From Corallococcus interemptor (GTDB lineage: Bacteria; Myxococcota; Myxococcia; Myxococcales; Myxococcaceae): 59,418 bases of DNA. The stretch lies in NCBI RefSeq assembly GCF_003668875.1, contig NZ_RAWM01000047.1, positions 1 to 59,418 of the forward strand, written 5' to 3'. Made by a program: the position numbers and the translations under genes. The notes under the pieces are model-generated. The model searched no databases, was not told the origin of the DNA, and saw only the letters and a program-made list of their open reading frames with translations. The stretch's first letter is position 1; every line of letters begins with the position of its first letter. Positions 1 to 8,350 of the stretch are shown here, in pieces.

Positions 1-84
1 CACCATCCGCTTCACCATCTGCGACTTGAATGCATCCGTGTACGCCACTGCGTCCTGCCTGCTCTCGCCCCCAGGCGTGGTCAT
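1..84 (-). CDS. Transposase N-terminus, cut by window edge
   Basis: Reading the minus strand from an ATG at 84 gives 28 codons in frame to base 1, with no stop. The peptide contains AYTDAFKSQMVKRMV, which matches the opening of IS3-type or helix-turn-helix transposase subunits (Y-[ST]-x-x-F-K-x-x-[MV]-V-x-R). Only this first helix is visible, so the IS family and the integrity of the rest cannot be judged. The 105 bases between this start and the next gene probably contain the outer end of the insertion sequence, but I could not define a terminal repeat without the other end. The element suggests that the adjoining ATPase cassette lies in a mobile or accessory region. Confidence 0.6.
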   Translation of the reverse strand, partial: MTTPGGESRQDAVAYTDAFKSQMVKRMV

Positions 85-189
85 CCCGGCCACTCAGCCG
101 AGGCGACAACTTCCCTGACACAGGGGGCCACCCTCTTCAGGCTTCAAGAGTCTGACCACGGCACGAATGAGTAGACGCTCTTGCATGGC

Positions 190-480
190 TCATTCTTCCT
201 TGATCCACTCCTCAAGACCCGCAGTAACAAGCCGGGCTTGAACTGCGGCCACTGCATCCGGAGGCGCGGGTTTGGAGCCGCCCCCGACACCCCAGATGTC
301 ATTCATGACGAGCGGATAATCCTGCCCTATCAAGTGACCCACGACCTTCGCGAGCGCCCTATCTGACATATGTGGATACAGCACGGTCAGCAGGGCAAGG
401 TAGTCCGCCTCTATTACGCCGTCAGGGAAGGCCCTTTTGATCAGAGCCACAGTGCTCATGAGGCTGGGGTGAAGATCCAT
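190..480 (-). CDS. Small DUF3349-like protein
   Basis: This 96-residue ORF starts MDLHPSLMSTVALIKRAFPD. The stretch IKRAFPDGVIEADYLALLTVL followed by MSDRALAKVVGHLI resembles the short DUF3349 family (AFPEGVP-DY-PLL-x-LL, then an L-[ST]-D-x-x-x-x-x-V helix). No function is established for that family. The gene is the last of a minus-strand run after the TOPRIM-like protein and ATPase, 43 bases past the former's stop. A GTG at 534 would extend the N-terminus and overlap the upstream stop, but the extension is Cys-rich and unlike the family, so the ATG at 480 was preferred. The Shine-Dalgarno sequence is weak, which suggests translational coupling. Membership in the same functional unit is inferred only from position. 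Confidence 0.55.
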   Translation of the reverse strand: MDLHPSLMSTVALIKRAFPDGVIEADYLALLTVLYPHMSDRALAKVVGHLIGQDYPLVMNDIWGVGGGSKPAPPDAVAAVQARLVTAGLEEWIKEE

Positions 481-523
481 GGCGTTCCGTTCAGCTGGAC
501 AGCAGTGGAGGAGACCTTGAAGT

Positions 524-1288
524 CTACTTCCCACCGCGCAGGGAACCGTCCATCACAGGGACCAGTCGGTCGCTGACTTCGGACAGGAACTGAGTCAGTC
601 CGACGCGTTCACCGCGCTGCCTCAGTGTCTCCAACGGAGTGTCACGCAGGCACTCACGCTCGCGCTCACGCGTCGGATCCTCGCGTATGAGTTCTTTCAG
701 AGCCCTCTTGGCATCGTTCTTCGCGCCGTGCTCACTTGCAGTCAGTCGGTGAGCGTCACGCACCGGATGGAAGGAGAGTCGCCGCTCAAGTTTCTCAAGA
801 GCTTCTTCTTCCCCTTCGCGAGCATCGAACCCAACCAGCACCCAGCATTCACGCTTGGGCTCCGCCACGCCGATAATGACTTCGAATGGCCAAGCATTGT
901 CGGCGCGAGCCTGCTCCAGTCCCTTGCGCCGAACAGAGTGCTTGTCGGTATCACGAACGAGAAGGACCGCGTCGGGTTGCCTATCCAGGGCAGCAAACAG
1001 CAGCAGGGCCTTGCGAGCGGAAAGTGCATCGGGCGCTCCCGGCTCACCAGCGAAGTGACCAAACACAGCATGTTTGAAGCCCGCACGGACAGCCTCGTCC
1101 CCCACATCATCCCAACGAAGGAACGAAGTCGTGGGTTCTAGCCCGCGCCATTGACGCTGCATGTCCAGCATCTCAGTTTCGAGCCAGTCGATTTCTTGGA
1201 CAAGGACTCGGTCTGCGAGCAAGCAGGCTGCATCCTGGTCAGCCGGGGCCTCGCAGACGACGCCAAATTCGTAAGCAGGCTCACTCAT
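524..1288 (-). CDS. TOPRIM-like partner of AAA ATPase
   Basis: This is a 254-residue soluble protein with no signal peptide. Three spaced acidic motifs fit a TOPRIM-like fold of the DUF4276/OLD-nuclease kind: VVCEAPADQ near residue 13, LLVRDTDKH near 111, and a later ECWVLVGF near 147 (the E-x-W pattern seen in DUF4276-like proteins). The C-terminal third is charged and helical. The ATG at 1288 overlaps the upstream ATPase stop by 8 bases, so the two are almost certainly co-translated. An upstream in-frame start at 1315 would add nine Arg-rich residues and is less likely. Two-gene modules of an OLD/RecF-like ATPase plus a TOPRIM-type protein are known antiphage systems (PARIS, RloAB-like pairs). 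I infer the same general class but do not identify a named system. Confidence 0.6.
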   Translation of the reverse strand: MSEPAYEFGVVCEAPADQDAACLLADRVLVQEIDWLETEMLDMQRQWRGLEPTTSFLRWDDVGDEAVRAGFKHAVFGHFAGEPGAPDALSARKALLLFAALDRQPDAVLLVRDTDKHSVRRKGLEQARADNAWPFEVIIGVAEPKRECWVLVGFDAREGEEEALEKLERRLSFHPVRDAHRLTASEHGAKNDAKRALKELIREDPTRERERECLRDTPLETLRQRGERVGLTQFLSEVSDRLVPVMDGSLRGGK

Positions 1289-2438
1289 GCGGCGCGGACG
1301 CAGGCACCTTGGCAATCCAGCTCTCGCCCACAGTGCTCCAGAACTCGCCGGGGCTCATCAGGCCCTTCCACTTCTCGAACTCAGGATGTGCGGTGAGCTT
1401 CTCGCAGCGGGCGAACCCGTTCTCCGCCAGGAAGGTCATCCGGATCTCTTCCGGCTTTAGGTAGTTCAGGATGAAGGGCGAGTGGCTGGTCGCCACGATC
1501 TGCAGCTCGGGATCGTTTTTCTGTATGGCGCGCAAGACTTCAATGAGCTTCCCCTGTGCCACAGGATGGAGCGACAACTCAATATCGTCAAGCAACACCA
1601 ATCGAGGCTTCTTGGCTCCCAACAAAACAGTCAAAAGCCCAAGAACCATCAAGGTTCCTTCACCTGCGGAGTCTGCTGGCACTCCTTTGGCACCCTGCAT
1701 ATCCAAGACAACCCGATTTCCCCAAAGCAACCGCTCTTCGGAAATCTGAGTCTTATGCTCGTCGAGGGCAATCGTCCGTTGCGTAGAATGTTCCACCGCA
1801 GCACGTTCAATTCGAATTCTTCGAACCGACGGAACGATTTTTTTAAGCGACAACTCTATCTCTAGAAACAATTCCTCCTGGCTTAGCTTCAGGTATGCCA
1901 GAGCCGAAGCCAAACCTGACCCATCACTAGAAACTTCGGGTATTGCGCTTTCACTGTATGACGACTCCGCCAGCTTTGCCGTCTCAAAACGCAAGACAGC
2001 AGTCGCCCGCAGCTCCATCTTCAGCTTCTCATAAAAGCGCAATTCCTCTTGTCGGCGCGAAGCAGCTGAAAGCACGACTGGCTTTGAGAATGAGAAGGTC
2101 TTTCCTGCCCACTCTCCAGAAACAGGGTGCACTACCCCACGCTCATTCAATGCATTGCCCCGAAGGTGTATTCTTCCCGGTGCTCGTCCCCATTGGCCGT
2201 GGAAAATCAACTCAATGGGCTGATCAGAACCGAACGAGCGGAGATTCGACGCAATTACGGGAACTCGAGGTGAGTTTTTTGCAAGAGCTGGTGCTCCATT
2301 AGTGGAGAGCATGCGCAGCCCCTCCAGCAGCGTCGTCTTGCCCGAAGCATTCGGCCCCACCAGCACGGTGAACGGCTCCAGCTCCAAGTCCAGTGAACGG
2401 TACGCCTTGAAGTTGCGGAACTGCACCTTCTCGATCAC
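1281..2438 (-). CDS. RecF/OLD-type AAA ATPase (AAA_21-like)
   Basis: This 385-residue protein starts at a GTG preceded by a strong GGAGGAGG ribosome site. Walker A (GPNASGKT) is at residues 28-35, in an FRNFKAYRSLDLEL beginning typical of RecF/SMC-like ATPases. A Walker B-type LVLLDDIELSLHP lies near 278 and an H-loop ATSHSP near 313. The Walker B has DD rather than the usual DE, a variant I associate with this ATPase group. The middle of the gene is unusually AT-rich: bases 1801-1860 count 25 G/C of 60, against roughly two thirds or more in neighbouring genes, which suggests horizontal acquisition. The gene is coupled to the TOPRIM-like partner. Likely role: the sensor or assembly ATPase of a defence or DNA-processing pair. 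Confidence 0.75.
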   Translation of the reverse strand: MIEKVQFRNFKAYRSLDLELEPFTVLVGPNASGKTTLLEGLRMLSTNGAPALAKNSPRVPVIASNLRSFGSDQPIELIFHGQWGRAPGRIHLRGNALNERGVVHPVSGEWAGKTFSFSKPVVLSAASRRQEELRFYEKLKMELRATAVLRFETAKLAESSYSESAIPEVSSDGSGLASALAYLKLSQEELFLEIELSLKKIVPSVRRIRIERAAVEHSTQRTIALDEHKTQISEERLLWGNRVVLDMQGAKGVPADSAGEGTLMVLGLLTVLLGAKKPRLVLLDDIELSLHPVAQGKLIEVLRAIQKNDPELQIVATSHSPFILNYLKPEEIRMTFLAENGFARCEKLTAHPEFEKWKGLMSPGEFWSTVGESWIAKVPASAPHE

Positions 2439-2463
2439 GCGTGCACCCTCCTCCCGACGACAC

Positions 2464-2493
2464 CTCCGCCCCGGAATCACTCACAGGGCGGAG
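2464..2493 (-). terminator. Hairpin after ettA
   Basis: CTCCGCCC at 2464-2471 pairs with GGGCGGAG at 2486-2493 (8-bp perfect stem, 14-base loop), just past the ettA stop. It separates ettA from the ATPase cassette, implying that the cassette has its own promoter in the same short spacer. There is no clear T-run. Confidence 0.4.
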
Positions 2494-2510
2494 TCCAGCA
2501 CACCGCAATC

Positions 2511-4190
2511 TCAGCTCTTCGTCAGCGGGCGGTAGCGGATGCGGTGCGGCTCCAGCGCGTCCGGGCCCAGGCGCTTCTTCTTGTCCGCTTCGTAGTCTTC
2601 GAAGTTGCCCTCGAAGAAGAACGCCTTGCTGTCGCCTTCGAACGCCAGGATGTGCGTGGCGATGCGGTCCAGGAACCAGCGGTCGTGGCTGATGACCACC
2701 GCGCAGCCCGCGAAGCTCAAGAGCGCGTCCTCCAGGCTCCGCAGCGTCTCCACGTCCAGGTCGTTCGTGGGCTCGTCCAGGAGCAGCAGGTTGCCGCCCT
2801 CCTTCAGCATCTTCGCCAGGTGCACCCGGTTGCGCTCGCCGCCGGAGAGGTCCTTCACCCGCTTCTGCTGGTCCTGCCCCTTGAACGCGAAGCCCGCCAG
2901 GTACGCGCGGCTGGGCATCTGGCCCGCTCGGCCCAGGTCCAGGTGATCCAGGCCGCCACTCACCTCCTGGAACACCGTGTTGTCACCGTTCAGCGCGTCG
3001 CGGCTCTGGTCCACGTAGGCCATCTTCACGGTCTCGCCCACGCGCAGCTCGCCCGCGTCCGGCTTCTCCGCGCCCGTCAGCATCCGGAACAGCGTCGTCT
3101 TGCCCGCGCCGTTCGGACCAATCACGCCCACGATGCCACCCGGCGGCAGCTTGAAGTTCAGGTCGTCGATGAGCAGGCGGTCGCCGTACGCCTTTCGCAG
3201 CCCCTTCGCCTCCACCACCAGACCGCCCAGCTTCTCGCCCGGCGGAATCACCACCTCGCCCGTCGGCTCGCGCTTCTCCTGCGACTGGTTGAGCAGGTCC
3301 TCGTACGCCGCGATGCGCGCCTTGCTCTTCGCCTGACGCGCCTTCGGAGACGCACGCACCCACTCCAGCTCGCGCTTGAGCGTCTTCTGACGGTGGCTCT
3401 CCGACTTCTCCTCCAGCTCCAGCCGCTTCTGCTTCTGGTCCAGCCAGCTGGAGTAGTTCCCCTTCCAGGGCACCCCCTCGCCGCGGTCCAGCTCCAGAAT
3501 CCACTCGGCCACGTTGTCCAGGAAGTACCGGTCGTGCGTGATGCACACGATGGTCCCCGTGTAGGCCTTCAGCGCCTGCTCCAGCCACGCCACGCTCTCC
3601 GCGTCCAGGTGGTTGGTGGGCTCGTCCAACAGCAGCAGGTCCGGCTTCTCCAGGAGGATGCGGCAGAGCGCCACGCGGCGCTTCTCACCGCCGGACAGCT
3701 TCGTCACGTCCGCGTCGCCCGGGGGCAGGCGCAGGGCGTCCATCGCCATCTCCAGCGTGCGGTCCAGCTCCCAGCCGTTGTTCGCGTCGATGAAGTCCTG
3801 CAGCTTCGCCTGCTCGGCGAGCAGCTTCTCCATGGCCGCGTCGTCCATGGGCTCCGCGAACTTCGCGCTCACTTCATTGAAGCGGTCCAGCGCCTGGCGG
3901 ATCTCCTTCAGGCCCAGCTCCACGTTCCCCTTCACGTCCAGCTTCGTTTCGAGCTGCGGCTCCTGCGCCAGGTAGCCCACCTTCACCGTGGGGTCCGGCT
4001 TCGCGATGCCGAAGAACTCCGTGTCCACGCCCGCCATGATTCGCAGCAGCGTGGACTTGCCGGAGCCGTTGGGGCCAATCACGCCAATCTTCGCGCCCGG
4101 GAAGAAGGACAGGTAGATGCCCTTGAGGATGTCCTTGCCGTTCTTGACCTTGCGCAGGTCCTGCATCGTGAAGATGAAATTCTGGGCCAT
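2511..4190 (-). CDS. ettA: Energy-dependent translational throttle EttA (ABC-F)
   Basis: This 559-residue soluble ABC-F protein has two ATP-binding domains in tandem. The first has Walker [10 protein letters not shown] near residue 41 and signature [11 protein letters not shown]. The second has GPNGAGKTT near 360 and [11 protein letters not shown]. Each Walker B is LLLLDEPTN. There are no membrane segments. The start [20 protein letters not shown], the linker ([21 protein letters not shown]) and the length match the EttA subfamily, which binds the ribosomal E site and gates the first peptide bond according to ATP/ADP ratio. It is divergent from the ABC exporter pair and is probably monocistronic. 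Confidence 0.93.
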   Translation of the reverse strand: MAQNFIFTMQDLRKVKNGKDILKGIYLSFFPGAKIGVIGPNGSGKSTLLRIMAGVDTEFFGIAKPDPTVKVGYLAQEPQLETKLDVKGNVELGLKEIRQALDRFNEVSAKFAEPMDDAAMEKLLAEQAKLQDFIDANNGWELDRTLEMAMDALRLPPGDADVTKLSGGEKRRVALCRILLEKPDLLLLDEPTNHLDAESVAWLEQALKAYTGTIVCITHDRYFLDNVAEWILELDRGEGVPWKGNYSSWLDQKQKRLELEEKSESHRQKTLKRELEWVRASPKARQAKSKARIAAYEDLLNQSQEKREPTGEVVIPPGEKLGGLVVEAKGLRKAYGDRLLIDDLNFKLPPGGIVGVIGPNGAGKTTLFRMLTGAEKPDAGELRVGETVKMAYVDQSRDALNGDNTVFQEVSGGLDHLDLGRAGQMPSRAYLAGFAFKGQDQQKRVKDLSGGERNRVHLAKMLKEGGNLLLLDEPTNDLDVETLRSLEDALLSFAGCAVVISHDRWFLDRIATHILAFEGDSKAFFFEGNFEDYEADKKKRLGPDALEPHRIRYRPLTKS

Positions 4191-4382
4191 GGCGGAAGGC
4201 CTCCTGAGGATTCGCCAAAAAGTCGTGAGCGGGGCCAGCGGATAGCAGGGAGCCCCATCCGGCTCAAGGCACCTGCACAGGGCCCCGTGTCCGGTTGGAC
4301 GGGGCGCGTCACACGTCCAGGAGCGAAAACGGCTGCTCGCTGACCTGCGAACCCGATTCGAAGGTGTTAGAGGAAGCGCCCC

Positions 4383-5324
4383 ATGTCAGAGCCGACGCCC
4401 CCCGCCCTGGAGCTGAAGGGCCTCTCCAAGGCCTACGGAAAGTTCACCGCCCTCCACGCCGTGGACCTCACCATCCGCCCCGGTGAAATCTTCGCCCTCC
4501 TGGGCCCCAACGGCGCCGGCAAGACGACCCTCATCGGCAGTGTGTGCGGCCTGGTGAAGAAGTCCGCTGGCACCATGAAGGTCTTCGGCAAGGACCTGGA
4601 CCAGGACCCCACCGGGCCCCGCTACCAGGTGGGCCTCGTGCCACAGGAGATCAACTTCGACCCGTTCTTCTCCGTCGCGGAGTCCCTGCGCATCCAGCAG
4701 GGCTACTACGGCCAGCCCCGCGACGACGCGCGCATTGATGAAGTGCTCACCGCGCTCAACCTCCAGGCCAAGAAGGACTCGCTCACGCGCGCCCTGTCCG
4801 GCGGCATGAAGCGCCGGCTGCTCATCGCCAAGGCGCTGGTGCACAAGCCGAAGCTGGTGTTCCTGGACGAGCCCACCGCGGGCGTGGACGTGGAGCTGCG
4901 CCGCGACCTGTGGACGTACGTGAAGAAGATCGCCAGCGAGGGCACCACCATCGTCCTCACCACGCACTATCTGGAAGAGGCCGAGGAGCTGGCGGACCGC
5001 GTGGGCATCATCAACGAAGGCCGCCTCCTCATGACCGAGGACAAGGCCGCGCTCCTGCGCCGCTTCGGGGAGAAGCGCCTGGTCGTCACGTTCTCCCAAC
5101 CGCAGGCCGCCATGCCCGCCGCGGGAACGCGCTTCGCCGCGAGCCTGTCCGCCGACGGCCGCACCCTCACGTACGTGGAGCGCGACAACTGCGCGCCCTC
5201 CGGTGAACTGCTGCGCTCGCTCTACGCGGATGGGCTGCCCATCGCGGAGGTGGAGACGCGCCGGTCCCGCCTGGAAGACGTGCTCATCGAAATCCTCCGT
5301 GGCCGCCCCTCGCAGGCCGCCTGA
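4383..5324 (+). CDS. ABC transporter ATP-binding protein
   Basis: This 313-residue nucleotide-binding subunit has Walker [10 protein letters not shown] near residue 41, the signature [16 protein letters not shown] near 140, Walker [13 protein letters not shown] and the H-loop [14 protein letters not shown]. The order and the C-terminal extension after residue 230 are those of the DrrA/NodI/CcmA-like group that pairs with ABC-2 permeases to export drugs, polysaccharide or lipid. The permease gene follows after 26 bases, so the two form an operon. The substrate cannot be read from sequence. Confidence 0.9.
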   Translation: MSEPTPPALELKGLSKAYGKFTALHAVDLTIRPGEIFALLGPNGAGKTTLIGSVCGLVKKSAGTMKVFGKDLDQDPTGPRYQVGLVPQEINFDPFFSVAESLRIQQGYYGQPRDDARIDEVLTALNLQAKKDSLTRALSGGMKRRLLIAKALVHKPKLVFLDEPTAGVDVELRRDLWTYVKKIASEGTTIVLTTHYLEEAEELADRVGIINEGRLLMTEDKAALLRRFGEKRLVVTFSQPQAAMPAAGTRFAASLSADGRTLTYVERDNCAPSGELLRSLYADGLPIAEVETRRSRLEDVLIEILRGRPSQAA

Positions 5325-5350
5325 AACCCAGCCCCTTCGAAAAACACCCC

Positions 5351-6112
5351 ATGAACGTCCTCGGGATGCAGACGCTGTTCGCGAAGGAGGTCCGGCGCTT
5401 CATGCGCGTGCCGGGCCAGACCGTCCTTTCGCCCCTCATCAGCACCACGCTGTACTTCATCGTCTTCGGCTATTCGATTTCCGGCCGCATCCACGAGGTG
5501 GAGGGCCACCCGTACCTGCACTTCATCGTGCCGGGCCTCGTGTTCCTGGGCATCGCGAACAACGCGTTCCTCAACAGCTCCTCGTCGCTGTTCATCACCA
5601 AGATTCAGGGCACGGTGGTGGACCTGCTGGTGGCGCCGCTGGGGCCCGGTGAGCTGATGGTGGGCTTCATCGGCGGCGCCATGGTGCGCGGCCTGGTGGT
5701 GGGCCTGCTCACGTGGATTGTGGCGGCGGTGTTCTCCGGCTTCAGCCTGGAGCACCCGCTGGCGACGCTCTACTTCCTCTTGCTGTCCAGCTACGTGTTC
5801 AGCGTGCTGGGCATGCTCGCCGCCGTGTGGGCGGAGAAGTTCGAGCAGATCAACTTCTTCCCCACCTTCGTGATGCTGCCGCTCACGTTCCTGGGCGGCG
5901 TCTTCTACTCGGTGCGGGAGCTGCCCTCGCCGTGGAACCACATCAGCCTCTTCAACCCCATGGTCTACATGGTGGAGGGGCTGCGCTACGGCATGCTGGG
6001 CAGCAGCCTGTTTTCACCGCTGGTGGGTGGGGCCATCCTCGCCGTCACGGCGGCGGTCGCGACGGGCGTCACGTACGCGGTGCTTCGCTCCGGGTACAAG
6101 ATGAAGGCCTAG
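5351..6112 (+). CDS. ABC-2 type permease
   Basis: This 253-residue integral membrane protein has about six hydrophobic segments, beginning LSPLISTTLYFIVFGYSI and ending GGAILAVTAAVATGVTYAVL. The motif LGGVFYSVRELPSPWNHISL followed by NPMVYMVEGLRYG is characteristic of ABC-2 (DrrB/NodJ-like) permeases. It is the partner of the preceding ATPase and probably forms a dimer in the inner membrane. A weak GC-rich hairpin (6122-6156) follows the stop. Confidence 0.9.
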   Translation: MNVLGMQTLFAKEVRRFMRVPGQTVLSPLISTTLYFIVFGYSISGRIHEVEGHPYLHFIVPGLVFLGIANNAFLNSSSSLFITKIQGTVVDLLVAPLGPGELMVGFIGGAMVRGLVVGLLTWIVAAVFSGFSLEHPLATLYFLLLSSYVFSVLGMLAAVWAEKFEQINFFPTFVMLPLTFLGGVFYSVRELPSPWNHISLFNPMVYMVEGLRYGMLGSSLFSPLVGGAILAVTAAVATGVTYAVLRSGYKMKA

Positions 6113-6242
6113 ACGCCAGAAGCCCGCCTGCCGCCTTCACGGGTAGGAAGGCGGGCCCCTCCCTGGTGGACAGGTGCTCTGTCTTTTTGGAAGTCGGCTG
6201 TTTCCCGCCCGCTGAGAAAGCGCGGTATCCTCTCGGACACCC

Positions 6243-7859
6243 ATGGCGGTGGTCTTCGGGAAATACGAGCTGCTTCGAAAAATCGCGTCGGGCGGAATGG
6301 GACAGGTGTTCCTCGCTCGGGAGCACGGGACGGGCTTCGAGCGCCTGGTCGTCCTCAAGCTCATCTTGCCGCACCTCGCCGAGGACGAAGAGTTCCTGGA
6401 GATGTTCCTGGACGAGGCGCGGCTGGTGGCGCGGCTGTCGCACCCGAACCTCATCACCATCCTGGACCTCACGGAGATTGAGGGCCGGCACTGCCTGGCC
6501 ATGGAGTACGTGCAGGGCGAGGACGTGCGCCGGTTGGACCGCTTCGCGCGCCAGCAGGAGCGCCCGCTGCCGGTGGGCCTGGTGGTCCGCATCATCGCGG
6601 ACGCGGCGGCGGGCCTGTCCTACGCGCACGGTGCGAGGGACGGGCACGGCCAGCCGCTGAAGCTGGTGCACCGCGACGTGTCTCCGCAGAACGTGCTCGT
6701 CGGGTTCGACGGCGGCGTGAAGGTCATCGACTTCGGCGTGGCGAAGGCGGCCACCAGCGGTCAGCAGACGGCGACGGGCGTGCTCAAGGGCAAGTACCCG
6801 TACATGTCCCCGGAGCAGGCCAACGGCATGGCGGTGGACGGCCGGAGCGACCAGTTCGCGCTCGGCGTCGTGATGTGGGAGATGCTGACCGGCAAGCGCC
6901 TCTTCAAGGGCGACACGGACCTGATGACGCTGCGGCTGGTGCGCGACTGCCAGGTGCCTCCGCCGTCACAGTTGAACCCCAAGCTGCCTCCGGGTCTGGA
7001 TGAGATTGTCCTCAAGGCCCTGGCCCCCACGCCGGAGGGCCGCTACGCGGACTGCGCGGCGTTCCGGCTGGCGCTGGAGGACTGGGCGCTCAACCTGCGG
7101 CTGCCGTCCAGCAGCGCGCACCTGGCCGCGTACCTGCGGGAGCTGTACGCGGACCGCATCGCCACGGAGGCGGATCCGGCGAAGCTGGATCAGCTGGCCG
7201 AGGACGTGGACCTGGACTCGCAGTCCAACTCCTCGCGCGACGGGATGCCCACGTCGGGTGCGCGGGGGCAGAGCTCGTCCCGCGCGTCGAAGCTGGTGGG
7301 CCCCCCGTCCCGTCCGCCCACGCGCGTGGAGCCTGAGAAGACGCGCAACACCGCGGCCCTGATGCCGGAGCCTCCGAAGCGGCGCGCGGCCTGGCTGCCC
7401 TTCGTGGTGGGCGGCGTGGCGCTGGTGGTGGGTGGCGCGGCGGTGGTGCTGGTGCGCGGCGGCCCGGAGACGGCGACGCCGCCCCCGGTCGTCGTGGCCA
7501 CGCGGCCTCCGGAAGAGGTGCAGGGCCGCGCGCCGGAGACGCCCCCGCGTCCCGCGCCGCCGGAGGACACCGCGCCGCAGCCGGTGCGCCTGATGGTGAC
7601 GAGCGAGCCGCCCGGCGCCACGGTGCAGGTGGCGGGCGAGGAGCGCGGCACCACGCCGGTGGCCCTGCCGCTGGTGCCCGGCGAGCCGTCGGTGGCGGTG
7701 ACGCTCGCGCTCAACGGCTACGAGCCGGTGACGCGGCAGCTGTCCGCGGCGGACGCGCCCTCCGTGGCCGTGGCGCTCCAGAAGCGGGCGGCGCGTCCGG
7801 CGCCCCAGCCGAAGAAGCCGCCCGCCGGGTCGTCGCTGGGCATCAAGACGGGGCGCTGA
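6243..7859 (+). CDS. Ser/Thr protein kinase with PEGA domain
   Basis: The kinase domain occupies about residues 8-275: VLKLILP supplies the lysine, LVHRDVSPQNVLV is the catalytic loop, VIDFGVAKA the DFG segment and YMSPEQA the end of the activation loop. A Pro/Arg-rich juxtamembrane stretch leads to one membrane helix (about 381-402, WLPFVVGGVALVVGGAAVVLV). An outer Pro-rich spacer and a PEGA domain (about 447-515, SEPPGATVQVAGEERGTTP) follow. The kinase therefore faces the cytoplasm and PEGA the periplasm, an arrangement typical of myxobacterial Hanks-type kinases. The start ATG at 6243 gives the standard GKYELLRKIASGGMG opening. The substrate is unknown. The gene converges with the VOC gene, with 7 bases between stops. 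Confidence 0.93.
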   Translation: MAVVFGKYELLRKIASGGMGQVFLAREHGTGFERLVVLKLILPHLAEDEEFLEMFLDEARLVARLSHPNLITILDLTEIEGRHCLAMEYVQGEDVRRLDRFARQQERPLPVGLVVRIIADAAAGLSYAHGARDGHGQPLKLVHRDVSPQNVLVGFDGGVKVIDFGVAKAATSGQQTATGVLKGKYPYMSPEQANGMAVDGRSDQFALGVVMWEMLTGKRLFKGDTDLMTLRLVRDCQVPPPSQLNPKLPPGLDEIVLKALAPTPEGRYADCAAFRLALEDWALNLRLPSSSAHLAAYLRELYADRIATEADPAKLDQLAEDVDLDSQSNSSRDGMPTSGARGQSSSRASKLVGPPSRPPTRVEPEKTRNTAALMPEPPKRRAAWLPFVVGGVALVVGGAAVVLVRGGPETATPPPVVVATRPPEEVQGRAPETPPRPAPPEDTAPQPVRLMVTSEPPGATVQVAGEERGTTPVALPLVPGEPSVAVTLALNGYEPVTRQLSAADAPSVAVALQKRAARPAPQPKKPPAGSSLGIKTGR

Positions 7860-7866
7860 AGGCGCG

Positions 7867-8286
7867 TCAGGTGCGCTTCGCGCGCGACTCGGCGGACACC
7901 ACGACGACGTAGCCGTCCGGGTCCTTGGCCCAGAACTCCCAGCGGCGCGAGTTGGGGTTCACGTGCGGCTCCTCCACCCACTCCGCCTTCAGCGCGCGCG
8001 CCGCCTCCACGCACCCGTCGAAGTCCGTGGTCTCGAACCACAGCAGCACGCCGTGCCCCTTTGGCGCCGAGTCCGGCCCCATCAGGTTCGCGTGCTCGTC
8101 CAGGTCCCACGCGTGGAGCTGGAGCACGAGCTCGCCGTTGTTCAGCAGCATCTCGTACTCGGGACCGCCGTGCCCGCTCTCGCAGCCGAGCACCGCCTGG
8201 TACCACCGGCTGCTCGCTTCGACGTCGCGCACCGCGATGAGGGGCTGCGCGCGGACGTGGCCCGTGCGGCGGGGCTTGCTCGGCAT
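7867..8286 (-). CDS. VOC-family (glyoxalase/bleomycin-resistance-like) protein
   Basis: This 139-residue single-module VOC protein contains PLIAVRDVEASSRWYQAVLG at the start, the first beta-alpha-beta unit. ELVLQLHAWD lies in the middle and WEFWAKDPDGYVVVVSAE at the end, the second unit with its usual DPDG turn. Members bind a metal and act as isomerases, dioxygenases or drug-sequestering proteins; nothing here decides among these. It stands alone on the minus strand, after an M20 peptidase gene read in the same direction and a hairpin. Confidence 0.85.
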   Translation of the reverse strand: MPSKPRRTGHVRAQPLIAVRDVEASSRWYQAVLGCESGHGGPEYEMLLNNGELVLQLHAWDLDEHANLMGPDSAPKGHGVLLWFETTDFDGCVEAARALKAEWVEEPHVNPNSRRWEFWAKDPDGYVVVVSAESRAKRT

Positions 8287-8310
8287 GGCGTGCTCCAGAA
8301 GGTCATCGAA

Positions 8311-8335
8311 GGACGGGGCATTCGCGGCCCCGTCC
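8311..8335 (-). terminator. Hairpin after M20 peptidase gene
   Basis: GGACGGGGC (8311-8319) and GCCCCGTCC (8327-8335) form a perfect 9-bp stem with a 7-base loop, 16 bases past the stop of the M20 gene and before the VOC start. It is a probable intrinsic-type terminator lacking a long T-run. Confidence 0.5.
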
Positions 8336-8350
8336 TCCGGTGCTGCATGG

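Noticed and set aside
1281-2438. Identification of the ATPase as Gabija GajA or Septu PtuA
   Set aside because: GajA carries its TOPRIM in the same chain and PtuA pairs with an HNH protein. Neither matches the arrangement here.
2544-4343. A 599-codon plus-strand frame opposite ettA
   Set aside because: ettA has all ABC-F motifs on the other strand. This frame is low-complexity Leu/Arg/Val/Gln.
6122-6156. GC-rich hairpin after the ABC-2 permease
   Set aside because: The 8-bp stem has an 18-base loop and no T-run. This is too weak to list as a terminator in this composition.
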